Below are positions 1-5,772 of a DNA stretch of 6,659 nucleotides, piece by piece; the first letter of the stretch is position 1; each line of letters opens with the position of its first letter. Source of the stretch: Verrucomicrobiota bacterium. Its GTDB lineage: Bacteria; Verrucomicrobiota; Verrucomicrobiia; Limisphaerales; UBA11358. The position numbers and the translations under genes are program-made. The DNA is taken from the NCBI GenBank assembly GCA_021323835.1, contig JAJPKI010000182.1, positions 1 to 6,659 on the forward strand, written 5' to 3'. The notes beneath the pieces were generated by a model. The model was not told the origin of the DNA. It did no database searches and worked only from the letters and a program-made list of their open reading frames with translations.

Positions 1-144
1 ATTTCCACAAATCGAGGAGCTTGCGGCAAAGCCCGGTTGATTTCAAACGCCGGCAAGTTTCAAAGATGTCGTTATTTCGTTGAAGAATTTAGCCGCGTGC
101 TGCCGGTTTCTCGCGCGGCGTTGCCCAAAACTTTTGCGGCGGCA
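1..144. other. Region with no recognised gene, downstream of the 59-residue membrane protein
   Basis: I see no convincing gene here. On the minus strand, reading on from the 59-residue gene, all three frames close quickly: an ATGATG overlapping the preceding stop opens only 19 codons, and another frame closes after AAATAA. There is an imperfect inverted repeat (20-27 with 49-57, one bulged base, loop of about 21) but it has no T-tract on either strand, so I do not call it a terminator. The transcript of the minus-strand operon probably ends here or beyond the window edge. Confidence 0.4.
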
Positions 145-324
145 TCATTCGTTGTTTTGAGAATGACGACGGCGTCCAATGACAAAGCCCACCAGCGCGC
201 CGACGCCCGCAGCGATGCTGATGGCTTTGTAAACATGTTTATGCATCGCCTGGTCGGTTATTTTTGCGCCTTTCAACGCGCGATTGCTGATTTCTTCCGT
301 AAGGTCAGTGACTTCATGTTTCAT
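145..324 (-). CDS. Small membrane-anchored protein resembling the C-terminus of the ElaB/YqjD/DUF883 family
   Basis: This 59-residue ORF starts MKHEVTDLTEEISNR and ends GRRRHSQNNE. Residues 1-30 are polar and probably helical. Residues 33-50 (YKAISIAAGVGALVGFVI) form one transmembrane segment with glycines spaced as in a glycine-zipper, followed by an Arg-Arg-Arg stop-transfer. That 'small helix, then GVGxLxGxxIGRR tail' arrangement is the hallmark of the C-terminus of ElaB/YqjD/DUF883 proteins, which are inner-membrane proteins made in stress or stationary phase; E. coli YqjD binds ribosomes. Family members are usually about 100 residues, so this one keeps a shortened N-terminal helix. It begins 19 bp after the stop of the DUF892 gene and is probably co-transcribed with it. 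No Shine-Dalgarno sequence precedes the ATG, only an A/T-rich stretch (CAAATAAAATT). The ribosome-binding role is inference from the family; the membrane anchor is visible. Confidence 0.68.
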   Translation of the reverse strand: MKHEVTDLTEEISNRALKGAKITDQAMHKHVYKAISIAAGVGALVGFVIGRRRHSQNNE

Positions 325-343
325 AATTTTATTTGGTTGAGTG

Positions 344-862
344 TTAAGCGGCCTTCAAGGTTTCCGGCTCTTCGGAGTCGTCCCTCAATGCTTCGAGATT
401 TTTCTCATCGGCAAGGTCTTCCAGTGTTTCATCTGCGTCCTTTTCCTGTTCCAAAATGTCTTCAATCAATTCAGCAGCTTCCTGATTATCCAAGAGCTTC
501 GCCCATTTCAGCAAACAATTATAGGACGCAATTTCATAGTGCTCGACTTTTTGTCCGGCGGAAATCAAGGCGGCGTTGATGGTCGGCTCGTCTTTGTTAT
601 CCGACGCGATTTTGTCGCCTTCTGCCAGCAGCCCGACCGTAGCCAGGCATTTCTTGCCTTTTGGTTTTTCACCAAATGCCCTGAAAACTTTTTCAAGGTT
701 TTTTACCTGTCCTTTGGTTTCTTCCAAATGGGACAAAAAGGCGGAGCGCAATTGCATGCACGTCGCCGCCTTTGCCATTTTTGGAAGGGCTTTGATAATC
801 CGGCGTTCCGCATCATACATGTCGGCCAATTCGTCGAGAAAAAGATTTTTTAGAGTTGTCAT
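344..862 (-). CDS. DUF892 (YciE/YciF-type) ferritin-like stress protein
   Basis: The 172-residue product is an all-helical ferritin-like protein of the YciE/YciF (DUF892) family, cytoplasmic, linked in other bacteria to osmotic, oxidative or general stress. Its precise reaction is unknown. Family landmarks are in order: LFLDELADMYDAERRIIKAL at 7-26, PKMAKAA at 27-33, SHLEETKGQVKNLE at 44-57, FRAFGEKPKGKKC at 60-72, GLLAEGD at 77-83, and AGQKVEHYEIASY at 102-114. Carboxylate and His residues in helical positions (E19, E47/E48, E107, H108, E110, E139, E140) are candidate di-iron ligands as in ferritin-like folds. The tail from about 140 is strongly acidic. I chose the ATG at 862, because it gives the usual family N-terminus (MTTLKNLFLDEL); the frame stays open upstream to 910 but those 16 residues do not look like the family. 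No clear Shine-Dalgarno site is seen (TTAAATTCT before the ATG). The next gene, 19 bp downstream, encodes a DUF883-like membrane protein, another typical stress product. Confidence 0.92.
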   Translation of the reverse strand: MTTLKNLFLDELADMYDAERRIIKALPKMAKAATCMQLRSAFLSHLEETKGQVKNLEKVFRAFGEKPKGKKCLATVGLLAEGDKIASDNKDEPTINAALISAGQKVEHYEIASYNCLLKWAKLLDNQEAAELIEDILEQEKDADETLEDLADEKNLEALRDDSEEPETLKAA

Positions 863-1056
863 AGAATTTAAGATTTTAGTTTTTAATGTTCGGTTTATGT
901 CTCCGCCCATTCACGACGGAAAATAATCTTAGCGTATCGGATGCCAAGCCGCGTTTCATTGGAGGATGCGAGATAAGTTGTTTTATTTTCAAAAATTATC
1001 ATGCATACCGCTCCATCCAATCCCATCCCATCGGTCATCTTGCATGTGCGGACATG

Positions 1057-1087
1057 AAAAAAAGAGCCGGACACTACAACCGGCTCT
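1057..1087 (-). terminator. Rho-independent terminator acting on leftward (minus-strand) transcription
   Basis: A perfect 8-bp stem, agagccgg (1063-1070) with ccggctct (1080-1087), encloses a 9-nt loop. On the minus strand it is followed at once by seven T residues (plus-strand A run 1057-1063, the last A being shared with the stem). This is a textbook intrinsic terminator for RNA moving leftward. In the plus direction the hairpin is followed by CTCTCGTT with no U-tract, so it is not expected to work there. No recognised minus-strand gene lies upstream, so the RNA it ends is either a small RNA starting between about 1100 and 1283 or the leader of the DUF892 operon, where it would act as an attenuator. 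Confidence 0.75.
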
Positions 1088-1169
1088 CTCTCGTTCGGCC
1101 GTTCGTGATTCGGCCTGTTTTAAAATACGCATTATCTTTGCGAACGATAGTGAGGTGTTCTACCCGCAT
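1074..1169 (-). other. Possible 31-codon leader ORF ending in the terminator loop
   Basis: A minus-strand ORF starts with ATG at 1169 (MRVEHLTIVRKDNAYFK...) and stops with TAG at 1076-1074, which is inside the loop of the terminator hairpin. Ribosomes reaching that stop would sit on the hairpin, so the geometry resembles that of leader peptides that couple translation to attenuation. The ORF has no Shine-Dalgarno sequence and no run of a single regulatory codon (it holds five Arg codons among 31, scattered), and an ORF this short can arise by chance. I do not recognise the peptide. Confidence 0.15.
1097..1115. repeat. Small hairpin beside the terminator
   Basis: GGCCG (1097-1101) and CGGCC (1111-1115) can form a 5-bp GC stem with a 9-nt loop. 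On the minus-strand RNA it would lie 9 nt before the terminator hairpin, so the two could form a two-stem 3' end of a small structured RNA. The stem is short and may be chance. Confidence 0.35.
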
Positions 1170-1190
1170 TTGTGGTTTTGCAAATACGCT

Positions 1191-1209
1191 CGTTTAATTT
1201 ATTTAAACG
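1191..1209. repeat. Perfect 7-bp inverted repeat, possible operator
   Basis: CGTTTAA (1191-1197) and TTAAACG (1203-1209) are perfect inverted copies around a 5-nt AT spacer (TTTAT). It is about 75 bp upstream of the hydroxylase start, inside the region where that gene's promoter should be, and overlaps the best -10 candidate. Such a dyad fits a binding site for a dimeric regulator. No cognate regulator gene is in the window. Its AT richness makes chance occurrence possible. Confidence 0.35.
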
Positions 1210-1270
1210 GCGTTTGAAATAATCATTTGAATCTTCCGCATTGGGGGACGAAATTGAGAACGATTGATTG

Positions 1271-1277
1271 AAAGAGG
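1271..1277 (+). promoter_or_regulatory. Ribosome binding site of the hydroxylase gene
   Basis: AAAGAGG lies 6 nt before the ATG at 1284 and matches the Shine-Dalgarno consensus well. It supports this start. Confidence 0.6.
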
Positions 1278-1283
1278 TTCGTT

Positions 1284-1889
1284 ATGATTTGGTTTTTCTT
1301 TTGGCTGGCGATTGGATTTTTGGCGGGGGTGGTTTTCGCGTCATTTTTTGAATGGACGTTGCACCGTTATTTTATGCACAAGCCGTGGCGCGGTTTCCGG
1401 TATCCCTTCGAAACGCACACGCTGGTGCATCATCACATTTTCAAAGCGGACGAGTCGTATCATCTCGTCAATGAGAAAGACAAAAAGACAATCCCGATGG
1501 CATGGTGGAACGGGCCGGTGCTTGTGGCCTTGTGCCAGTTGCCGTTTTTAATCTGGGCATTTTTTGCGCACAAGTGGGGCGTGCTTTGCGGCGCGGCGAT
1601 AGCATGCACATTGTATTTCACTGCCTACGAATATCTGCATTGGTGCATGCATCTGCCGAAGCAGCGGCGATTGGAAAAGTCGCGGATTTTTTACCGGCTC
1701 AACGGGCATCATCTGTTGCATCATCGTTATATGCAGAAGAATTTCAATGTAGTATTGCCGCTGGTGGATTTGCTGCTGGGCACGTTGCGATTGCGCGCCA
1801 AATTTAATTTCCGGCAGGCGCACGGTTCGTCCGTGCCGGATGTGCAGCCGAAGAAAAAGAAATTGAAACGGATAACCTCGACGACTTAA
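1284..1889 (+). CDS. Fatty acid hydroxylase superfamily (sterol desaturase-like) membrane di-iron enzyme
   Basis: The 201-residue integral-membrane protein carries the histidine clusters of the fatty acid hydroxylase/sterol desaturase superfamily, which uses a di-iron centre, O2 and electrons to hydroxylate or desaturate lipids. The clusters are HRYFMH (H27, H32), H45 with HHH at 49-51, HWCMH (H119, H123), and HHLLHH (H142, H143, H146, H147), so the full metal-binding set appears intact. Hydrophobic segments lie at about 2-22, 78-95 and 99-118, placing the His clusters on one face of the membrane. The family-typical NFNVVLPLVDLLLGTL follows at 153-168. The C-terminus is short and basic (KKKKLKR at 190-196). 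At about 200 residues it is in the size range of compact bacterial hydroxylases, such as CrtZ-type carotenoid hydroxylases or fatty acid 2-hydroxylases; the substrate cannot be told from the sequence. The start has a good Shine-Dalgarno site. No lipid or carotenoid gene is adjacent. It converges on the GH130 gene with 21 bp between stops. Confidence 0.85.
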   Translation: MIWFFFWLAIGFLAGVVFASFFEWTLHRYFMHKPWRGFRYPFETHTLVHHHIFKADESYHLVNEKDKKTIPMAWWNGPVLVALCQLPFLIWAFFAHKWGVLCGAAIACTLYFTAYEYLHWCMHLPKQRRLEKSRIFYRLNGHHLLHHRYMQKNFNVVLPLVDLLLGTLRLRAKFNFRQAHGSSVPDVQPKKKKLKRITSTT

Positions 1890-1910
1890 GGCAGTTAACA
1901 GCGTCTGACC

Positions 1911-3368
1911 TCACTCCATCGCCGCGAGCAGTTCATCCAGATGCACGCTGGCAAAGCTGGTGGCGGAATCGCTCATCGCATAGGGGATGATGAGTTCGCG
2001 TCCGTGCAGCAAACTGCCACAGGTATAGACCACGTTCGGCACATAACCTTCGCGCTCCGATTCATTCGGGGAAAGCAACGGTTCGCGCAGGCGGCCAATC
2101 ACGTGTGTCGGGTCGTTCAAATCGAGCAAGAACGCGCCGAGACAATATCTCCGCATCGCGCCAACGCCGTGGCTCAACACCAGCCAGCCCGCTTCCGTTT
2201 CAATCGGCGAACCGCAGTTGCCCAGCTTGATGAATTCCCACGGTTGCGCGGGAGACAGCAAAATTTTCGGCTCGGCCCAAAAATGAATGTTGTCGGAGAA
2301 CATGACCAAAATGTTTTCGTCGTCCTGCCGCGAGAGCATGACGAACTTGCCGTTAATTTTGCGCGGGAACAGCGCCATGCCTTTGTTCTGCACGGCGGGG
2401 CCGTTGAGCGTGCGAAATTTGAAATTCACAAAGTCCGGTGTTTCCAACAATTGCGGCAGGATGATTTTCCCATCGTAAGCGGTGTATGTCGCAAAATAAT
2501 TGAAGCTGCCGTCTTCGTTTTGAAAACGGACGAAGCGCGCGTCTTCGATGCCGTTGCTCTGGCTGGGCGCGGACGGAAAAAGCACGCGTTGCGAAACGTT
2601 GCTGTCCGGCGCGAAGTGGACTTCGTAATTCGATTCCGCGAGCAATAAAATTCCGCGCGCCGCGCGAGACGCCGTTGCATCGGAAGTATCCGTCAGGCCT
2701 GACGCCAGCAAAACCGCGTGCAATTCCTTCAACGTGAAACCTTCGTGCAATTTGTCCAGCACGCGCCGGCAAAAATCATTTTGCACGCCCGCTTCTTCAA
2801 GTTTGTGCGCGAACAATCCCTTGTCGTAGGCGACATTGGGCACGCGTTCCGGCTCCATCACGAACGGCACGGTCGGCGTGAGGGTGATGCGATGCTGCGC
2901 GCTGATGATGCCGGTGCGAAAAGCGATTGAGGAAATGTGTCCTTCGCCGGTCGCGCGCAAACTCAAAATGAAACGCAACGCGCCCTTGGGCAATCCACTC
3001 TGGTCGGGATGCGGCACGATGGATGGATTGAACAGTGCCGCCGATTCCGGCGAATATTCGTGGGTGAAATAAGCACCGATGAGCAATTGCCGTTCGGGCG
3101 ACGGCGTTGCGCCGGGCTCAAGATAAATGCTCACCTGCTCAAAGCGGGCGCAAAAAATCTTTTCGACTTGCTCGTGCCGGTTTGCGAACTGGCCAAGCAC
3201 ATGCGCCAGCAATTTTGTGACTTCCTCTTCCGGCAACGCCATGACGCGCGCGACGATGTGTCGCGAAATGTCGTCGGTGGTGGGACGAAACGGACGCATG
3301 AGCACGCGCGATTGGTCCCGGGTTAGCGTCGGCCCGATGCGTTTGGCGTGGAGAGTGGTAGTTTTCAA
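1911..3368 (-). CDS. GH130-family glycoside phosphorylase or glycosidase (mannoside-active type), extended form
   Basis: The 485-residue product belongs to GH130, a five-bladed beta-propeller family of beta-mannoside phosphorylases and some mannosidases. Propeller motifs seen: FNPSIVPHPDQ at 113-123, RFILSLRATGEGHISSIAFR at 132-151, GIEDARFVRF at 273-282 (D276 matches the family's proposed catalytic Asp), NKGMALFPRKINGKFVMLSR at 328-347, KLGNCGSPIETEAGWLVLSH at 381-400 followed by GVG, and GYVPNVVYTCG at 441-451. Basic residues R336, K337, K341, R347 and H400 are candidates for phosphate binding, so phosphorolysis is possible but not proven. Most GH130 proteins are about 300-400 residues; here a helical N-terminal region of roughly 75 residues and a helical insert at about 185-235 are added. 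The start is odd: the frame has no ATG between its upstream stop and codon 24, so TTG at 3368 is the likely start, 11 bp after the upstream glycosyltransferase stop; ATG at 3299 would cut the region leading into RVLMRPFRP. No signal peptide, so it should act in the cytoplasm on an intracellular or imported mannoside. Confidence 0.87.
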   Translation of the reverse strand: MKTTTLHAKRIGPTLTRDQSRVLMRPFRPTTDDISRHIVARVMALPEEEVTKLLAHVLGQFANRHEQVEKIFCARFEQVSIYLEPGATPSPERQLLIGAYFTHEYSPESAALFNPSIVPHPDQSGLPKGALRFILSLRATGEGHISSIAFRTGIISAQHRITLTPTVPFVMEPERVPNVAYDKGLFAHKLEEAGVQNDFCRRVLDKLHEGFTLKELHAVLLASGLTDTSDATASRAARGILLLAESNYEVHFAPDSNVSQRVLFPSAPSQSNGIEDARFVRFQNEDGSFNYFATYTAYDGKIILPQLLETPDFVNFKFRTLNGPAVQNKGMALFPRKINGKFVMLSRQDDENILVMFSDNIHFWAEPKILLSPAQPWEFIKLGNCGSPIETEAGWLVLSHGVGAMRRYCLGAFLLDLNDPTHVIGRLREPLLSPNESEREGYVPNVVYTCGSLLHGRELIIPYAMSDSATSFASVHLDELLAAME

Positions 3369-3379
3369 AATGAGTTGAG

Positions 3380-5662
3380 TTATTCCGCAGGTGTTTCCTT
3401 GAAACTGGTGAGCGAATTATGCAAGGCCTGCATTTCGGCGAGCGATAGTAGAAAGGCCAGCGTGGATTCCGCGCCTTGATTCTGGCTCAACCGGTCCATG
3501 TGCAAACCGTCGCGGCAGCCGCCGGTGGTGGAATCGTAAAGTGCAAGGCCAAGGTCGTTGCGGCCAAGAAACCACTCGAACGCACGCCGCGCTTCCGCGA
3601 CCCAGAACATATCGCCCGTTGCATGATACGCCTCGATGCAGGCGGAAATCGTCACCTGCGCCTCGATGGGTTGCTGGTCAAAGATTGCTCGTTCCTTCCC
3701 GCGTGGAAAAAATCCATTCGAGCCGACGGGCCGGAACGAACCGGCATCCGAGGTTTGGATTTTTATCAGCCAGCGCAACGTTTTAAGACCGAGCTCCAGC
3801 ATCGTTCCGTCATTCAGGCAGCGTCCGTTGAGAATCATTGCGTGCGGCAATTTTGCATTTGCATAGGAAACGACTTCTTCAAACCAGTGCCAGTCGTCGG
3901 TCGCGGCATCGGCATAACGTTGCATCAGTTTGGCCGTGAGCGACTCGCGGATTTGGCTCGCGCGCCGGTCACCGCCAAAGCGACGCAGATATTCGTCAAT
4001 GCCGATGAGTGTGAACGCCCACGCGCGCGGCGAGGAAAATTCTGCGGCCACCGGCAACGCCTGTTCAAAAAGTTGTGCCGCGAGCATCTGGAAACTGCCC
4101 TGACCGACCTGCGACACGCACAAGCCCAACGCCCACAACGCGTGACCCTGGCAATCCTCGGAGCCGACCTCTTCCAGCCACCGACGGTCGAAGCTCATGA
4201 AATTTCGGAAGCGTCCGCTCTTGGGGTCGAAAGCGTGATTGAGAAACGCGGCATAGGTGGCGGCCTTCGCGCCGAGTTGCGGCGAATCGTGACCGAGTTT
4301 TTTCAGCATCAATGCCAGCACCAAAGCGCGGGCGTTGTCGTCCGTGCAATAGCCTTCGGAAAAATTTGGCACGGTGAAACTGGCGTGTTGAAAAATGCCG
4401 GTCGAATCGCTCATGCGAAACAGATGGTCGAGTTTCATCTCAGGCAATTGACCGGGCTGCTCGTCGAGCGTTTTGATGGGCGAAGATTTTCTGCCGACGA
4501 AACTGTGATCCTTCCGCGCTTGCTCGAACGATTTCGCGTAGAGTTGTGCGACGCGACTCCAAATCATTTCGCGTCCCATCTTGTAAGCATTCTTGCGCAT
4601 TGAATGGCGCAACGGTTCGTCGCGCAACAATTCCACCACGGCGACAGCGATGGCCTTCGCATCGCGGAACGGCACGAGCTTGCCGCGTTCCGCCGTCAAC
4701 AATTCTGCTGCGTGCCAGTAAGGCGTGGACACCACGGCGTTGCCCGCGCCAAATGCATAGGCCAGCGTGCCCGAAGTGATTTGCGATTCGGTGAGATACG
4801 GCGTGAGATAAATATCCGCCGCGCCGATGAACCTCATCAATTCTTCCAGTTCGACGAAGCGATTGAAGAAGACGACATTTTTTTGCACGCCCAAATCTTT
4901 CGCCAGCCGTTCCAGACTCAAGCGATAAGCTTCGCCTTCATCGCGCAGCAAATTCGGATGCGTCTGGCCGAGAACGATGTAAACGACGTTCGGAAATTCC
5001 TTGATGATTTCCGGCAACGCTCTCAACGCAAATTCAATTCCTTTGTTCGGCGACAATAACCCAAACGTGAGCAAAACCTGTTTGCCGGCGACGCCAAATT
5101 CGTCCTTGAAATAATTCGGGTCGGCGAACGGCATATCGGGAATGCCATGCGGGATGAGGTCAATTTTATTTTCCGGCGCTTGATAAATGTCGCGCAGAAA
5201 TTCCCGCCCGCGTTCGCTCATCACGACGAGCCGCGTCGAACGCCGGAGCAATTCGCGCATCACGCGCCGTTGCTCGGGGTTCGGGTCGCGCAGAATCGTG
5301 TGCAGCGTGGTGACGATGGGCATGTTCAGTTCGCGCAGCAGCGCCAGCACATGACTGCCAGCCGGGCCTCCGAAAATGCCGAACTCATGCTCGACGCAAA
5401 CCACGTCCACGTCCGTGATGTTCAGAAAATCCGCCGCGCGCAGATACGACGGCAAATCCTGTTCCGCAATCTCAAAACGGACTTCCGTCGGATAATCGTA
5501 ACCGTCCGCGCGGTCATTGACCGGCACGACGAGGCATTGCAATTCCGGAAATTCTTTCGCCACGGCGCAGCGCAAATCCGTCGTGAATGTGGCGATGCCG
5601 CATTTGCGCGGCAGATAATCGCCGAGGAAAGCGACCTTACGAATGTCCGGTGGTTGCTGCAT
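3380..5662 (-). CDS. GT4 glycosyltransferase fused to a C-terminal alpha/alpha-barrel-like domain
   Basis: The 760-residue product has two parts. Residues 1 to about 385 form a GT-B glycosyltransferase of family GT4 (group 1): an N-terminal Rossmann domain with GDYLPRKCGIATFTTDL at 14-30, EHEFGIFGG at 91-99 and LHTIL at 120-124; an interdomain HGIPD at 172-176; then the nucleotide-sugar half with FGLLSPNKGIEFALRALP at 200-217 and TESQITSGTLAYAFGAG at 291-307 before STPYWHAAELL at 312-322. The usual EX7E pair is incomplete: E292 is kept but position 300 is Leu. Residues about 405-745 are a helical repeat domain resembling alpha/alpha-toroid carbohydrate enzymes: GYCTDDNARAL at 437-447, DCQGHALWALG at 503-513, WHWFEEVVSYANAKLPHAMI at 591-610, NQGAESTL at 728-735. 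The C-terminal role is unknown; it could process or bind the glycan made by the N-terminal half. No signal peptide or membrane segment: cytoplasmic. The start has a strong AAGGGGG ribosome site. The GH130 gene follows after 11 bp, so the two are very probably one operon. Donor and acceptor cannot be read from sequence. Confidence 0.88.
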   Translation of the reverse strand: MQQPPDIRKVAFLGDYLPRKCGIATFTTDLRCAVAKEFPELQCLVVPVNDRADGYDYPTEVRFEIAEQDLPSYLRAADFLNITDVDVVCVEHEFGIFGGPAGSHVLALLRELNMPIVTTLHTILRDPNPEQRRVMRELLRRSTRLVVMSERGREFLRDIYQAPENKIDLIPHGIPDMPFADPNYFKDEFGVAGKQVLLTFGLLSPNKGIEFALRALPEIIKEFPNVVYIVLGQTHPNLLRDEGEAYRLSLERLAKDLGVQKNVVFFNRFVELEELMRFIGAADIYLTPYLTESQITSGTLAYAFGAGNAVVSTPYWHAAELLTAERGKLVPFRDAKAIAVAVVELLRDEPLRHSMRKNAYKMGREMIWSRVAQLYAKSFEQARKDHSFVGRKSSPIKTLDEQPGQLPEMKLDHLFRMSDSTGIFQHASFTVPNFSEGYCTDDNARALVLALMLKKLGHDSPQLGAKAATYAAFLNHAFDPKSGRFRNFMSFDRRWLEEVGSEDCQGHALWALGLCVSQVGQGSFQMLAAQLFEQALPVAAEFSSPRAWAFTLIGIDEYLRRFGGDRRASQIRESLTAKLMQRYADAATDDWHWFEEVVSYANAKLPHAMILNGRCLNDGTMLELGLKTLRWLIKIQTSDAGSFRPVGSNGFFPRGKERAIFDQQPIEAQVTISACIEAYHATGDMFWVAEARRAFEWFLGRNDLGLALYDSTTGGCRDGLHMDRLSQNQGAESTLAFLLSLAEMQALHNSLTSFKETPAE

Positions 5663-5670
5663 AAAATATT

Positions 5671-5677
5671 CCCCCTT
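5671..5677 (-). promoter_or_regulatory. Ribosome binding site of the glycosyltransferase gene
   Basis: On the minus strand AAGGGGG precedes the ATG at 5662 with 8 nt between. It is the strongest Shine-Dalgarno match in the window and fixes the start of the 760-residue protein. Confidence 0.7.
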
Positions 5678-5713
5678 GCTTCACAAGCTGAACGGCCTGT
5701 GACGACAACTCAT

Positions 5714-5742
5714 AATATGCGCCACGCGGCGGCTTTCACCAA
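5714..5742 (-). promoter_or_regulatory. Candidate sigma70-type promoter of the glycosyltransferase/GH130 operon
   Basis: On the minus strand TTGGTG (5742-5737) and CATATT (5719-5714) are separated by 17 bp. Transcription would start near 5707, about 45 nt before the ATG. The hexamers match the consensus only partly, and promoters of this phylum may differ, so this is a weak call based on spacing and position. Confidence 0.3.
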
Positions 5743-5772
5743 GAATCAATTCGAGAGCGGATTACGGATTGT

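Larger units (their letters stand above)
863..1283. other. 421-bp intergenic region between divergent genes, with regulatory structure
   Basis: The region lies between the start of the minus-strand DUF892 operon and the start of the plus-strand hydroxylase gene, so both promoters should be here. No convincing protein-coding gene is visible. It contains a minus-strand intrinsic terminator (1057-1087), a second small hairpin (1097-1115), a perfect inverted repeat (1191-1209) and a 31-codon minus-strand ORF (1074-1169) that ends in the terminator loop. I could not identify a good sigma70 promoter for the DUF892 operon; a weak candidate for the hydroxylase gene is TTGCAA (1178-1183), 17 bp, ATTTAA (1201-1206), which overlaps the inverted repeat. 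Confidence 0.5.

Noticed and set aside
20..57. Imperfect inverted repeat downstream of the 59-residue gene as a terminator
   Set aside because: The stem has a bulge, the loop is about 21 nt and no T-tract follows on either strand.
37..579. 180-codon plus-strand open frame across the stress-gene region
   Set aside because: It is antisense to the 59-residue DUF883-like gene and most of the DUF892 gene, has no family resemblance, and the minus-strand genes are clearly recognised.
895..1038. 47-codon minus-strand ORF between the terminator and the DUF892 start
   Set aside because: No Shine-Dalgarno sequence, no recognisable motif, and a length easily reached by chance; kept only as part of the intergenic region.
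1005..1060. Short CATCC/CATCCC direct repeats and CATG-containing motifs
   Set aside because: Only a few imperfect 5-6 bp units with no regular spacing; not a CRISPR or tandem-repeat array.
1941..2648. 235-codon plus-strand open frame inside the GH130 gene
   Set aside because: Antisense shadow of well-conserved GH130 motifs; composition rich in Arg, His and Ala with no domain.
3476..4603. 375-codon plus-strand open frame inside the glycosyltransferase gene
   Set aside because: It is antisense to conserved coding sequence of the C-terminal domain; long mirror frames are common opposite GC-biased codons, and it has no recognisable domain.
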